Source: Mesorhizobium sp. (lineage in GTDB: Bacteria; Pseudomonadota; Alphaproteobacteria; Rhizobiales; Rhizobiaceae). From it: a DNA stretch of 42,691 nucleotides. A program made the position numbers and the translations under genes. The stretch is from positions 1 through 42,691 of the forward strand of contig NZ_JAFKIC010000140.1 in assembly GCF_017306585.1 (NCBI RefSeq), in the 5' to 3' direction. Within the stretch, counting starts at the first letter, position 1. Every line of letters begins with the position of its first letter. Shown here one piece after another: positions 24,827-32,994 of this stretch. Below the pieces are notes generated by a model that ran no database searches, was not told where the DNA came from, and saw only the letters and a program-made list of their open reading frames with translations.

Positions 24827-26014
24827 ATGGTCGGCGCATCGAAGGCGGAAGCGGGAGGCGGCCCGATCCGCTACGGCATGGTGGGTGGCGGGCAGGGCGC
24901 CTTCATCGGCGCGGTACACCGCATCGCGGCGCGGATGGACAATGATTTCGTGCTGGTCGCGGGGGCGCTGTCGTCCGATCCGGCGCGCGCCAAGGCTTCG
25001 GCGGCCGAACTCGGGCTCGACCCTGAGCGCAGCTATGCCTCCTATGCCGAGATGGCCAAGGCTGAAGCCAAGCGCCCCGACGGCATCGAGGCGGTGGCGA
25101 TCGTCACACCCAACAACGTGCATGTGCCGGCGGCCAAGGCGTTCCTCGAGGCCGGCATCCATGTCATCTGCGACAAGCCGCTGGCGACGACGCTGGCCGA
25201 GGCAAAGAAGCTCGCGGCGGTCGTGGAGAAGACCGGCAAGGTGTTCGTGCTCACCCACAATTACACCGCCTATCCGATGGTGCGGCAGGCGCGCGAAATG
25301 GTGGCCAAGGGCATGCTGGGCGATATCCGCATCGTGCAGTCGGAATACCCGCAGGACTGGCTGACCGAGGACCTCGCCGCCACCGGCCAGAAGCAGGCAT
25401 CGTGGCGCGGCGACCCGAAGCAGGCCGGCGCCGGCGGGGCGCTGGGCGATATCGGTACGCATGCCTACAATCTCGCCCGCTTCGTCTCCGGGCTGGAACT
25501 CGATGCGCTGTCGGCCGATCTCGACGCCTTCGTGCCGGGGCGGCAGCTGGACGACAATGTCAACGTCATGCTGCGCTTCAAGGCGCCGGGCAAGGCGCAT
25601 CCGGCCAAGGGCATGATCTGGGCAAGCCAGGTGGCGCCGGGCCACGAGAACGGGCTGAAGCTGCGCATCTATGGCTCGAAGGGCGGGCTGGAATGGGTGC
25701 AGGCCGATCCAAACTATCTCTGGTACACGCCGTTCGGCCAGCCCAAGCAACTGATCACGCGCAATGGCGCCGGAGCGCTGCCGGTGGCGGGCCGCGTCAG
25801 CCGAGTGCCGTCGGGCCATCCCGAGGGCTATCTCGAAGGTTTCGCCAACATCTATCAGGAGGCCGCGCGCGCCATTCGCGCGGCGCGCCGCAAGGGAGGA
25901 AAGCCGGCCAAGGATGTCGTCTTCCCGACCATCGAGGATGGCGTCGAAGGCATGGCCTTCATCGAGGCCTGCGTGAAGTCGTCGAAGAAGAATGGGGCGT
26001 GGACGAAGCTTTAG
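24827..26014 (+). CDS. Gfo/Idh/MocA family oxidoreductase
   Basis: This 395-residue NAD(P)-dependent dehydrogenase has the Rossmann motif MVGGGQGAF (18-26) and the catalytic lysine K117 in CDKP. The second active-site motif GDIGTHAYN has D208 and H212. Family members oxidise inositols, glucosides or sugar alcohols, often at C3. The ATG follows GAGGAG. It sits between two isomerase/epimerase genes, which suggests that it makes the keto compound they rearrange. A palindromic repeat separates it from the gene before. Confidence 0.92.
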   Translation: MVGASKAEAGGGPIRYGMVGGGQGAFIGAVHRIAARMDNDFVLVAGALSSDPARAKASAAELGLDPERSYASYAEMAKAEAKRPDGIEAVAIVTPNNVHVPAAKAFLEAGIHVICDKPLATTLAEAKKLAAVVEKTGKVFVLTHNYTAYPMVRQAREMVAKGMLGDIRIVQSEYPQDWLTEDLAATGQKQASWRGDPKQAGAGGALGDIGTHAYNLARFVSGLELDALSADLDAFVPGRQLDDNVNVMLRFKAPGKAHPAKGMIWASQVAPGHENGLKLRIYGSKGGLEWVQADPNYLWYTPFGQPKQLITRNGAGALPVAGRVSRVPSGHPEGYLEGFANIYQEAARAIRAARRKGGKPAKDVVFPTIEDGVEGMAFIEACVKSSKKNGAWTKL

Positions 26015-26037
26015 TCTAGCGCAGCGGGTAACGAAGG

Positions 26038-26184
26038 CCCCCTCACCCGGATTGCCAGCCGAATTGCGAAGGGCAATTCGGGGCAATCCGACCTCTCCCC
26101 GAGGGGAGAGGAGGAAGTGGCGCCAACGCTAAGTCTCTTCTCCCCTCGGGGAGAAGGTGGCCGCGAAGCGGCCGGATGAGGGGG
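26038..26184. repeat. Intergenic palindromic repeat, family B copy 2
   Basis: This 147-bp element starts CCCCCTCACCCGGATTGCC and ends GCGGCCGGATGAGGGGG. It contains the hairpins CTCTCCCCGAGGGGAGAG and CTTCTCCCCTCGGGGAGAAG. It is the same orientation as 3408-3557 and about 22.6 kb away. It lies inside the rightward operon between the oxidoreductase and the epimerase. Confidence 0.85.
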
Positions 26185-26239
26185 CATGGCGCCAACCTGG
26201 CGGGAACAGCCGGCGCGCCGTCAAATGGGGAGGGCGTCG

Positions 26240-27091
26240 ATGAAAATCGGCATGTGCATGTTCTTGTGGACGACAGCGGTGTCGAAGAAGCACGAGCCGC
26301 TGTTGCGCGACATCAAGGCGACAGGCTTCGACGGCGTCGAGATACCGATCTTTGTCGGCGCGCCCGACGACTATAAAAGGCTCGGCGACCTGCTCGACCG
26401 TATCGGGCTGGAGCGCACGGCCGTATCGGCCATGGGCGATCCCTCGATGAACCTGATCTCGGCCGACGCGGCAACGCGCAAGGCCGGCGTCGACTACATG
26501 AAATGGGCCATCGATTGCGCCGATGCGCTTGGCGCAAGGACACTGAGCGGTCCCCTGCATTCGACGCTCGGCGCCTTTTCGGGGACCGGGCCGACGGCGG
26601 CCGAGAAGAAGCGTTCCATCGCCTCGCAGCGCGCCATCGGCGACCACGCCGGCAAGAGGAATGTCGCCATCGGGCTCGAGGCGCTGAACCGCTTCGAATG
26701 CTATCTCCTCAACACGATGGCCGACCTTTCGGAGCATATCGACGCCATCGACCGGCCGCACATCAAGGCGATGTACGACACGTTCCACGCCAATATCGAG
26801 GAGGCCGATCCGATCGGCGCCTACACCAGGCATCGCGGCAATGTCGTGCATATCCACATATCGGAGAACGACCGCGGCGTGCCCGGGCGCGGCAACATCC
26901 CGTGGAAGGAGACTTTCGCGGCCATCCGCAAAAGCGGCTATGACGACTGGCTGACGATCGAGGCCTTCGGCCGTTCGCTGAAGGACCTGGCGGCGGCTAC
27001 CAAGGTCTGGCGGGATTTTTCAGAAACGCCGGAAGCGGTGTATCGGGACGGGTACAAGCATATCAGGGACGGGTGGAAGAAGGCGGCTTAG
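26240..27091 (+). CDS. Ketose 3-epimerase-like protein (D-tagatose/D-allulose 3-epimerase family)
   Basis: This 283-residue TIM-barrel protein has ligands E147, D180, H206 and E241, with intervals of 33, 26 and 35 residues, identical to D-tagatose 3-epimerase (E152, D185, H211, E246). Substrate residues also align: E153 (RFE), H183 (DTFH) and R212 (ENDR). The motif GVPGRGNIPW is the family's VPGxGxxPW. Epimerisation of a free ketose at C3 is therefore the best call. The ATG at 26240 has GGGGAGGG 5 bp upstream; earlier in-frame ATGs fall in the repeat. It is the last gene of the rightward operon. Confidence 0.9.
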   Translation: MKIGMCMFLWTTAVSKKHEPLLRDIKATGFDGVEIPIFVGAPDDYKRLGDLLDRIGLERTAVSAMGDPSMNLISADAATRKAGVDYMKWAIDCADALGARTLSGPLHSTLGAFSGTGPTAAEKKRSIASQRAIGDHAGKRNVAIGLEALNRFECYLLNTMADLSEHIDAIDRPHIKAMYDTFHANIEEADPIGAYTRHRGNVVHIHISENDRGVPGRGNIPWKETFAAIRKSGYDDWLTIEAFGRSLKDLAAATKVWRDFSETPEAVYRDGYKHIRDGWKKAA

Positions 27092-27097
27092 GCTTCT

Positions 27098-27162
27098 CCT
27101 TCGTCATCCTCGGGTCCGCGCCGCGTCGCTTCGCTCCTTGCTCCGCCCGTGGATGACGAAGG
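27098..27162. terminator. Inverted repeat between convergent epimerase and phnE2 genes (repeat family D)
   Basis: CCTTCGTCATCC (27098-27109) and GGATGACGAAGG (27151-27162) are perfect 12-bp inverted arms around 41 bp. The element fills the 98-bp gap between two convergent genes and could stop transcription from both sides, although there is no T-tract. The sequence looks like a dispersed palindrome. Confidence 0.5.
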
Positions 27163-27189
27163 CGCGGCGGGCCACTGGCGTTGCGCCGG

Positions 27190-28557
27190 TCACCCCTGCT
27201 GAGCCTGGATCCTGTTGTAGTCGTGGATGGTGCGGCTCAGCCGGCGGCGCAGGAAGTTGGAGATGTTGTCGAAGATGAAGACGACCAGCAGGATCAAAAG
27301 CACCATGTAGAAGACGTTGGCCCAGTTGGAGTTGGTGCGCATCGCTTCCCACAGTTTCAGGCCGATGCCGCCGGCGCCGACCGCACCGATGATGGTGGCG
27401 CCGCGGGTGTTGGATTCCCACTGGTAGAGCGTCTGGCTGATGAACACCGGGATGACTTCGGGCATGACGCCGTAGCGCTGCACCAGAAGGCCGTTGGCGC
27501 CGGTCGAGAGCACGCCCTCGCGCGGCTTGTCGTCGATATTCTCAAGCGCTTCGGAATAGGTTTTGCCGAGCGTGCCGACCTCGGTGAAGAAGATCGCCGC
27601 ACTTCCCGCCAGCGGGCCTGGGCCGAAGGCGCGGGTGAAGAACAGCGCCCAGATCAGCATGTCGACCGAGCGCATGAAGTCGAAGAAGCGCTTGAGCACC
27701 TGGCTCAGCACACCGCTCGGCGTGATGTTGCGCGCGGCGAAGAAGGCAAGCGGGAAGGCGACAATGCCGCCGAGCAGCGTGCCGAGGAAGGCCATGACGA
27801 TGGTCTGCAGCAGCTTCGTCCAGACGTCGCCATGCTGCCACTGGGCGTTGTTCCAGATGTTGTCTCCGGCGAGCGCAAGGTTGGAGGTACCCGGCTTGAG
27901 TTCGGGGCCGGACATGATGAGCGAGATCACCTCGCCCGCCGGCTTGCCGAAGAAGGGTGAGCGGGTGTCGAAAACGAAATTCGCCCAGCCGAGGAAGCGC
28001 TTGCGCACCTTGACGCGGTCGACGGTGACGCGGACCTCGCCGACGAAGCCCATCTTGGCGACCACTTCATCATCGTGCGCCGTCACCCAGTCCGGCACCG
28101 GACCCTGGACGACCGGCTTGCCGCTGGTCAGAAGCACGGGGATCGTCTGGCCGTTGGCCGTGATCGTCGCCTGCGTCTTGTCGAAGGTAACGGATTTCGC
28201 CGGCCCGTCGATCAGGATCGTGTAGGTGCCGTCCGGATTCTTGATCACCCAGTCGGGATTCGGGTTTTCGCCAAGTGCCGAGAAGCGCGGATATTTCGGC
28301 GTGATCTCGGGCTGGTCGAGACGGAATTCCGGCTGCAGGTCGTAGCTGATCCATTGCGTCAGGAAGAGCGGCAGACGCTCCCAATGCGATTCCCTCAGCA
28401 CCTGCGGCAGATTGAAGAACCAGAGAACATAGACGAGGTAAAGCAGGATGCCGGCGAACAGGAACAGAGGCGAGAAACGCTTGTACAGCGGCCGCCGGAA
28501 CACCTGCGGGTAGCGCTCTTCGATCGACTGGATTTCGGCAGCGGTCATCGAAGCCAT
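27190..28557 (-). CDS. phnE: Phosphonate ABC transporter permease PhnE2, long form
   Basis: This 455-residue permease is much longer than standard PhnE (about 260-320). The first membrane helix is at about residues 31-50. Then comes a hydrophilic stretch of about 195 residues (51-245) with a beta-rich look (PDGTYTILIDGPAKSVTF, TANGQTIPVLL), which is expected outside the cytoplasm. The permease core begins near 248. The conserved loop TRGATIIGAVGAGGIG, shared with PhnE1, is intact. The ATG lies 1 bp after the phnE1 stop. It is the last gene of the phn operon. It probably pairs with PhnE1 in the phosphonate importer. Confidence 0.9.
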   Translation of the reverse strand: MASMTAAEIQSIEERYPQVFRRPLYKRFSPLFLFAGILLYLVYVLWFFNLPQVLRESHWERLPLFLTQWISYDLQPEFRLDQPEITPKYPRFSALGENPNPDWVIKNPDGTYTILIDGPAKSVTFDKTQATITANGQTIPVLLTSGKPVVQGPVPDWVTAHDDEVVAKMGFVGEVRVTVDRVKVRKRFLGWANFVFDTRSPFFGKPAGEVISLIMSGPELKPGTSNLALAGDNIWNNAQWQHGDVWTKLLQTIVMAFLGTLLGGIVAFPLAFFAARNITPSGVLSQVLKRFFDFMRSVDMLIWALFFTRAFGPGPLAGSAAIFFTEVGTLGKTYSEALENIDDKPREGVLSTGANGLLVQRYGVMPEVIPVFISQTLYQWESNTRGATIIGAVGAGGIGLKLWEAMRTNSNWANVFYMVLLILLVVFIFDNISNFLRRRLSRTIHDYNRIQAQQG

Positions 28558-28558
28558 G

Positions 28559-29521
28559 TCACGTACTCATCAGAAAGGCTTGCTCGCCAACCAGCTTGCG
28601 GCGCAGCCAGGCGGAGAACTGGTCGATGATGAAAATGGTGGTGAACAAAAGCAGCACCAGCGCCAGTGTCTTGGCGCCGAAGCCGCGCGAGATGGAAAGC
28701 TTCAATTCCTCGCCGATGCCGCCACCGCCGACGGCGCCGATGATGGTGGAGGCGCGCACGTTGATCTCGACGCGCAGCAGCGTGTAGGACATGAAGTTGG
28801 GCAGGACCTGCGGCAGGTCGGCGAAGCGCACCCGCTCGAACCAGTTGGCGCCCACGGCGCGCAGGCCTTCCTCGGCGCGCATGTCGATGTTCTCGTTGAT
28901 CTCGTAGAACAGCTTGCCGAGCGCGCCGATCGAATGCAGGCCGATGGCGATCATGGCCGCGATCGGGCCGATGGACACGATCGCCGCGAACAGGCCTGCA
29001 ATGACGATCTCGGGAAAGGCGCGCAGCAGTTCCATGAAGCGCTTGACCACAAGCCGCAGCAGCGGGTGCGGCGTCAGGTTGCGCGCGGCGATGAAGGAAA
29101 ACGGCACGGCGAAAACAAAGCCGATGACGGTCGAGACGAGCGCCACGTTGACGGTGGTCAGCATCAGCTCGAAATATTCGGGGATGTAGAAATCGCCCCA
29201 GACATAGACGCGGCCGAGCGGGAAGTTGAATTCCTGGGTGCCGGTGTCGTGCGGCGAGGCGACGTCGAAGAGCGCGCGCCAGACGTCGTTCCAGTCCTTG
29301 GGGATGAGCCAGCTAAGGAAATCGAAAATGTGCGGCAGCCGGTCGAAGAAATGGCCGGCATTGGCTTCGTCGGCGAACCACATGCTGGCCACCATGGCAG
29401 CCAGCAGCAGACCAACGCCGAGCACTGTATAAACGCGGCGCAGCGACGTCTGGCGTCGCCAGGCGTCGGCCATCTCATGAGTGGTGCCGGAGGGCGTGGG
29501 GGCTGTCACGGAAAGGGTCAT
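28559..29521 (-). CDS. phnE: Phosphonate ABC transporter permease PhnE1
   Basis: This 320-residue inner-membrane protein has a first helix at about residues 29-50, an extracytoplasmic stretch, and then the permease core from about residue 120. The PhnE hallmark VRASTIIGAVGGGGIGEEL is near residues 258-276. It works with PhnE2, the PhnC ATPase and the PhnD binding protein. A hairpin terminator separates it from phnD. Confidence 0.92.
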   Translation of the reverse strand: MTLSVTAPTPSGTTHEMADAWRRQTSLRRVYTVLGVGLLLAAMVASMWFADEANAGHFFDRLPHIFDFLSWLIPKDWNDVWRALFDVASPHDTGTQEFNFPLGRVYVWGDFYIPEYFELMLTTVNVALVSTVIGFVFAVPFSFIAARNLTPHPLLRLVVKRFMELLRAFPEIVIAGLFAAIVSIGPIAAMIAIGLHSIGALGKLFYEINENIDMRAEEGLRAVGANWFERVRFADLPQVLPNFMSYTLLRVEINVRASTIIGAVGGGGIGEELKLSISRGFGAKTLALVLLLFTTIFIIDQFSAWLRRKLVGEQAFLMST

Positions 29522-29535
29522 GATGGGAGATGCAA

Positions 29536-29564
29536 AAAGGGCGGTACCTCAGGTACCGCCCTTT
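29536..29564 (-). terminator. Attenuator hairpin between phnD and phnE1
   Basis: On the minus strand, AAAGGGCGGTACC pairs with GGTACCGCCCTTT (13 bp, 3-base loop), followed by a short T-run (the A-run at 29534-29538 on the plus strand). It lies 12 bp after the phnD stop and 14 bp before the phnE1 start. It would reduce permease expression relative to PhnD. Confidence 0.8.
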
Positions 29565-29576
29565 GCAATTTCGCCG

Positions 29577-30485
29577 TTAGCCGCCGATGGCTGCCTTACG
29601 GGCTTCGACGATGACGTTGTAGAAGTCCGGCTTCACCGGCACGTAACCGGTGAAATCGCCGCCTTCGACGCCTTCGAAGCATGCCTTGTCCTTGGTGGGC
29701 AGTTCGGTGAAGAAGGCGGCGAGCTTGGCGGTCATGTCCTCGCCGAGCGCGGTGCGCACGACCAGCGGGCCGTTCGGGATCAGGCCCGAGCGCCAGACTT
29801 CGACGAAGTCGTTCGGGTCGACGGCGCCCTTGGCGACGACCTTGTGGAAGGTGCCGGAGGTGAAGCCGTTCTTGAAGTCGCCGATGCCGGAGGAATCGTC
29901 CACCGCCACGTCGACCTTGCCGTCGCGGACGGCGAGGATGTTGTTCTCATGGCCGCCGTTGAACTGGGTCGAGGCGAAGAAGGTCTCGTTCGAGGCGCCC
30001 GTGTCCTTCGGAATCTGCGTCAGCGGGATCAGGTAGCCCGAGGTCGAGTCCGGATCGGCGTAGCCGAGCTTCTTGCCCTTGGCCGACTTGATGTCGGTGA
30101 TGCCCGAGGTCTTCAGCGCCAGGCCGATCGAGTAATAGCCGGTCGAGCCGTCGGTCTGCTTGGTGGTGAGGATCGGGGTGACCGCCTTGGGATCCTTGAG
30201 ATAGACGCTGGCATAGCCGGAGGCGCCGAGTTCGGCGAAGTCGAGCGTGCCGCCGAGCAGGCCCTGGATGACGCCGTCATAGTCGGCGGCCGGGAACAGC
30301 GAGACCTTCTCGAAGCCGAATTCGGCCTTCAGGTGGTCGGCCAGGCACTGGTAGTTGCGCAGGCGGTCGGTTTCGTTCTCGCCGCCGAGGATGCCGACGC
30401 GGAATTCCTTCATGTCGGCCGCGTGGGCCATGCTGGTCGCCATCGCGAGCACCGAAACGGCGCTCAAAACCATCTTCCTGAACAT
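29577..30485 (-). CDS. phnD: Phosphonate ABC transporter substrate-binding protein PhnD
   Basis: This 302-residue periplasmic protein has a Sec signal peptide (cleavage near MAHA-ADM). Ligand-site segments include GGENETDRLRNY (about residues 34-45), LGASGYASVY and DPDSTSGYLIPL (about 144-155), the STSGYLIP motif typical of PhnD. The ATG follows CAGGAGAG. It supplies phosphonate to the PhnCE1E2 importer. Confidence 0.94.
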   Translation of the reverse strand: MFRKMVLSAVSVLAMATSMAHAADMKEFRVGILGGENETDRLRNYQCLADHLKAEFGFEKVSLFPAADYDGVIQGLLGGTLDFAELGASGYASVYLKDPKAVTPILTTKQTDGSTGYYSIGLALKTSGITDIKSAKGKKLGYADPDSTSGYLIPLTQIPKDTGASNETFFASTQFNGGHENNILAVRDGKVDVAVDDSSGIGDFKNGFTSGTFHKVVAKGAVDPNDFVEVWRSGLIPNGPLVVRTALGEDMTAKLAAFFTELPTKDKACFEGVEGGDFTGYVPVKPDFYNVIVEARKAAIGG

Positions 30486-30596
30486 TGATGTCTCTCCTGT
30501 AAGTTCCGGCCCCGCGCCGGAGACGTTCTTGATCCTGACGATTGCCCTTGACGCGGGCGGACGATCCAGGCTGCTCGCTATCGGCCCAAAACGGGC

Positions 30597-31454
30597 TCAG
30601 TATCCCGGGAATGCGGGTTCGAGCGGTCCGGCGGATGCGGCGATCTTCTGCTTGAAAGAAACGCTGGTGGAGGTGATGGCCTCCGAAATGTCGGTGCCGC
30701 TGGCATCGGCGCCGTAGACGAGGCGCACGGCCTCGCGGTCGAGTTCCTCGGGCGGGCCGTCGAAGACGACCTTGCCTGCCGCCATGCCGATGATGCGGTT
30801 GCAATAGGCGCGCGCGGTGTCGAGCGTGTGCAGGTTGGTGACGACGGTGATGCCCTCGCGCAGATTGATGTCCTGCAGCGAATCCATGACCACCTTGGCG
30901 TTGAGCGGGTCGAGCGAGGCGATCGGCTCGTCGGCCAGGATCACCTTGGGCTGCTGCATCATGGCGCGGGCGATGGCGACGCGCTGCTGCTGTCCGCCCG
31001 AAAGCGTGCCGGCGGGCTGAAGCGCCGTGCGTGCGATGTCGAGCCGTTCAAGGGCGGCCACCGCCTCGGCGCATTCGGCGCGCGAGAACATGCCGAGAAG
31101 GTTGGACAGGGTCGAGCGGTGGTTCAGCTTGCCGAGCAGCACATTGGTCAGCACGTCGAGGCGCGGCACCAGGTTGAACTGCTGGAAGATCATGGCGCAG
31201 TCGCGCTGCCAGCGGCGAAGCGGCGAACCGCGCAACTGGGAGACTTCGGCGCCGTCAAAAAAAATCGACCCCTGGCTGGGATCGACGAGACGGTTGATCA
31301 TGCGCAGAAGGGTCGATTTGCCGGCGCCCGAACGGCCGATGACGCCGACCATCTGACCCTGCGGGATCGAGATGTTCACGTCGCTCACGGCGGTGTTCTT
31401 GCCAAATCGTCGGCTGACACCGCGGATTTCGAGCGTGGCAGAGGCTGCAGACAT
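30597..31454 (-). CDS. phnC: Phosphonate ABC transporter ATP-binding protein PhnC
   Basis: This 285-residue ATPase has Walker [10 protein letters not shown] (about 39-47), Q-loop [14 protein letters not shown], signature [14 protein letters not shown], Walker [14 protein letters not shown] and the H-loop region NLHTLD. It also has the PhnC-type [14 protein letters not shown] segment. It ends 111 bp before phnD and is preceded by a 127-bp gap after the DUF1868 gene. That gap contains a CGCTCC/GGAGCG inverted repeat (about 31550-31571), so a separate promoter is possible. Confidence 0.94.
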   Translation of the reverse strand: MSAASATLEIRGVSRRFGKNTAVSDVNISIPQGQMVGVIGRSGAGKSTLLRMINRLVDPSQGSIFFDGAEVSQLRGSPLRRWQRDCAMIFQQFNLVPRLDVLTNVLLGKLNHRSTLSNLLGMFSRAECAEAVAALERLDIARTALQPAGTLSGGQQQRVAIARAMMQQPKVILADEPIASLDPLNAKVVMDSLQDINLREGITVVTNLHTLDTARAYCNRIIGMAAGKVVFDGPPEELDREAVRLVYGADASGTDISEAITSTSVSFKQKIAASAGPLEPAFPGY

Positions 31455-31581
31455 AAACAGGTTCCCGTCCGGGCCGTATTGATCGTCAGCCTCTCGCCTA
31501 TCGCAGCCACATGAACCTGCCGTGTCGCGAGCATGTCAGTTTTGTTACGCTCCACAGACGCGGCGGAGCGTGGCTTGCGGC

Positions 31582-32292
31582 TCAACCGAGGACCAGCAGT
31601 TCCTCGAAATGCTTCATGTCGCGGAAAGCGCAGAAGGCGGGCGCCTTGATCTCGATGACGGGTGCCTCGCGCCCGAAAAGTGCCAGGCAATCGTCGAACA
31701 GCGCCTGCCATGCGGCCGCCCTGTCGTCGGCAAGGCGCCGGATCTGATAGGCGAAGGTGATGTGAAAGACGTAAGTGTCGTGATCGGGGTGCCGGTAGCC
31801 GAATGGTACCGCGAGCGCGTCACGCCATTCGCGCATGATGCGCACATCCTCGTCGGTTGCGCCAGCAACCGTGAGGCCGGTCGGAACGACCTCGACCACC
31901 TTGATGTTGAAAGGGCCCGCACCCTGGAAACCTTTCAGGCGCTCCAGATAAAGACGCGTCATGGCGTCGATGCTGGTATCCAGCGGCACGTCCTGCGGCC
32001 AGTAAGGCAGCCGGCGGCGATATTCGATAATGCCCTGGAACAAGGTCATGTGCAGGCTTGAGACCGGCGTGAAGGCGAGCCGGTCGGCATCGGGCATGGC
32101 CATCATTCGATCCCGCACGGCAAGCACCACGGCCTCGGACGGCGAACCGCTGACCAGATGGCTGACGACGGTGTTGCCAGGCTCGGTCAGGAAATTGCCT
32201 GACGTGTCGTAGCGCGTGCCGAGATGGGCCGGCGGGGCCGGATTGGAGCCGGCAAAGAATCCGGCGAGCGAGGGTTTGATCTTATCGAGCAT
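31582..32292 (-). CDS. DUF1868 protein of the 2H phosphoesterase superfamily
   Basis: This 236-residue protein has the two H-x-T catalytic motifs of 2H phosphoesterases: H81-M-T83 (SSLHMTLFQG) and H177-I-T179 (YVFHITFAY). The N-terminal HLGTRYDTSGNFL and PGNTVVSHL segments are DUF1868 hallmarks. 2H enzymes open cyclic phosphates or form them. The ATG has AAGGAGA about 6 bp upstream. It lies in the phn operon between the acetyltransferase and phnC, where other organisms carry phnM/phnN/phnP. I infer a role on a cyclic phosphoribosyl intermediate; it is untested. Confidence 0.85.
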   Translation of the reverse strand: MLDKIKPSLAGFFAGSNPAPPAHLGTRYDTSGNFLTEPGNTVVSHLVSGSPSEAVVLAVRDRMMAMPDADRLAFTPVSSLHMTLFQGIIEYRRRLPYWPQDVPLDTSIDAMTRLYLERLKGFQGAGPFNIKVVEVVPTGLTVAGATDEDVRIMREWRDALAVPFGYRHPDHDTYVFHITFAYQIRRLADDRAAAWQALFDDCLALFGREAPVIEIKAPAFCAFRDMKHFEELLVLG

Positions 32293-32376
32293 GGCGATCT
32301 CCTTGGGGAGATGGCGTCCTGTCCGAGTCCTGTGTCAGGGGTGTGAAACAGGCATAATCCTTCGCGGGACAAGCCG

Positions 32377-32994
32377 CTATGCCCCATACTTCTCCAGAAA
32401 TGCTTCGGCCGACAGCTCGCGGAAATCCTCGAGCGAAGCGCGCAGCCCGGCATGGTCCCAGTCCCACCAGGCGAGCGCCTGGTAGCGTTCGGCGGTGCGA
32501 CGGTCGAAGCGCTCGCGGATCGGTTTCGCCGGCACGCCGGCAACGATGGTGTAGGGCTCGACATCCTTCGACACGACGGCGCCGGCGCCGACCGCCGCGC
32601 CATCGCCGACAGTGACGCCGGGCAGGACCGTCGAGCCGTGTCCCAGCCAGGTGTCATGGCCGATGGTGACGTGCTTTGCCCGGCGCTGGGCGAAGAACTC
32701 GCTCTCGTGCTCGGCGTCGTCCCAATAGTCTGAGGCGCGGTAAGTGAAGTGGTGCAGCGTCGGCCGCCACGTCGGATGGTTGGTGGCGTTGAGGCGTACG
32801 CTTGACGCTATATTGGAGAACTTGCCGATCGTCGCGCACCAGACGGCGCAGTCCTGCATCATGTAGGAGTAGTCGCCGAGTTCGCTTTCGGAAACCCGGC
32901 TGCGGTCGGCGATCTCGGTCCAGCGGCCGAGCGTCGAATTGTGGACTTCCGCCGTCGGATGGACCAGCGGTGTCTCTGACAGCTTCCTGGTCAT
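32377..32994 (-). CDS. Hexapeptide-repeat acetyltransferase of the phn operon
   Basis: This 205-residue left-handed beta-helix transferase has repeats from VHPTAEVHNSTLGRW onward. The active-site region RAKHVTIGHDTWLGHGSTVLPGV is near residues 103-125, and a typical C-terminal VAGVPAKPIRERF is near 150-162. It matches the phosphonate-operon hexapeptide transferase family. The product and acceptor are unknown; an acetyl transfer to aminoalkylphosphonates (as PhnO does with another fold) is one option. Its ATG overlaps the phnL stop (ATGA). Confidence 0.88.
   Translation of the reverse strand: MTRKLSETPLVHPTAEVHNSTLGRWTEIADRSRVSESELGDYSYMMQDCAVWCATIGKFSNIASSVRLNATNHPTWRPTLHHFTYRASDYWDDAEHESEFFAQRRAKHVTIGHDTWLGHGSTVLPGVTVGDGAAVGAGAVVSKDVEPYTIVAGVPAKPIRERFDRRTAERYQALAWWDWDHAGLRASLEDFRELSAEAFLEKYGA

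Noticed and set aside
28556-29614. Plus-strand frame of 352 codons opposite phnE1
   Set aside because: Very rich in Gly, Asp, His and Arg with no domain; phnE1 with its conserved permease loop is the real gene.
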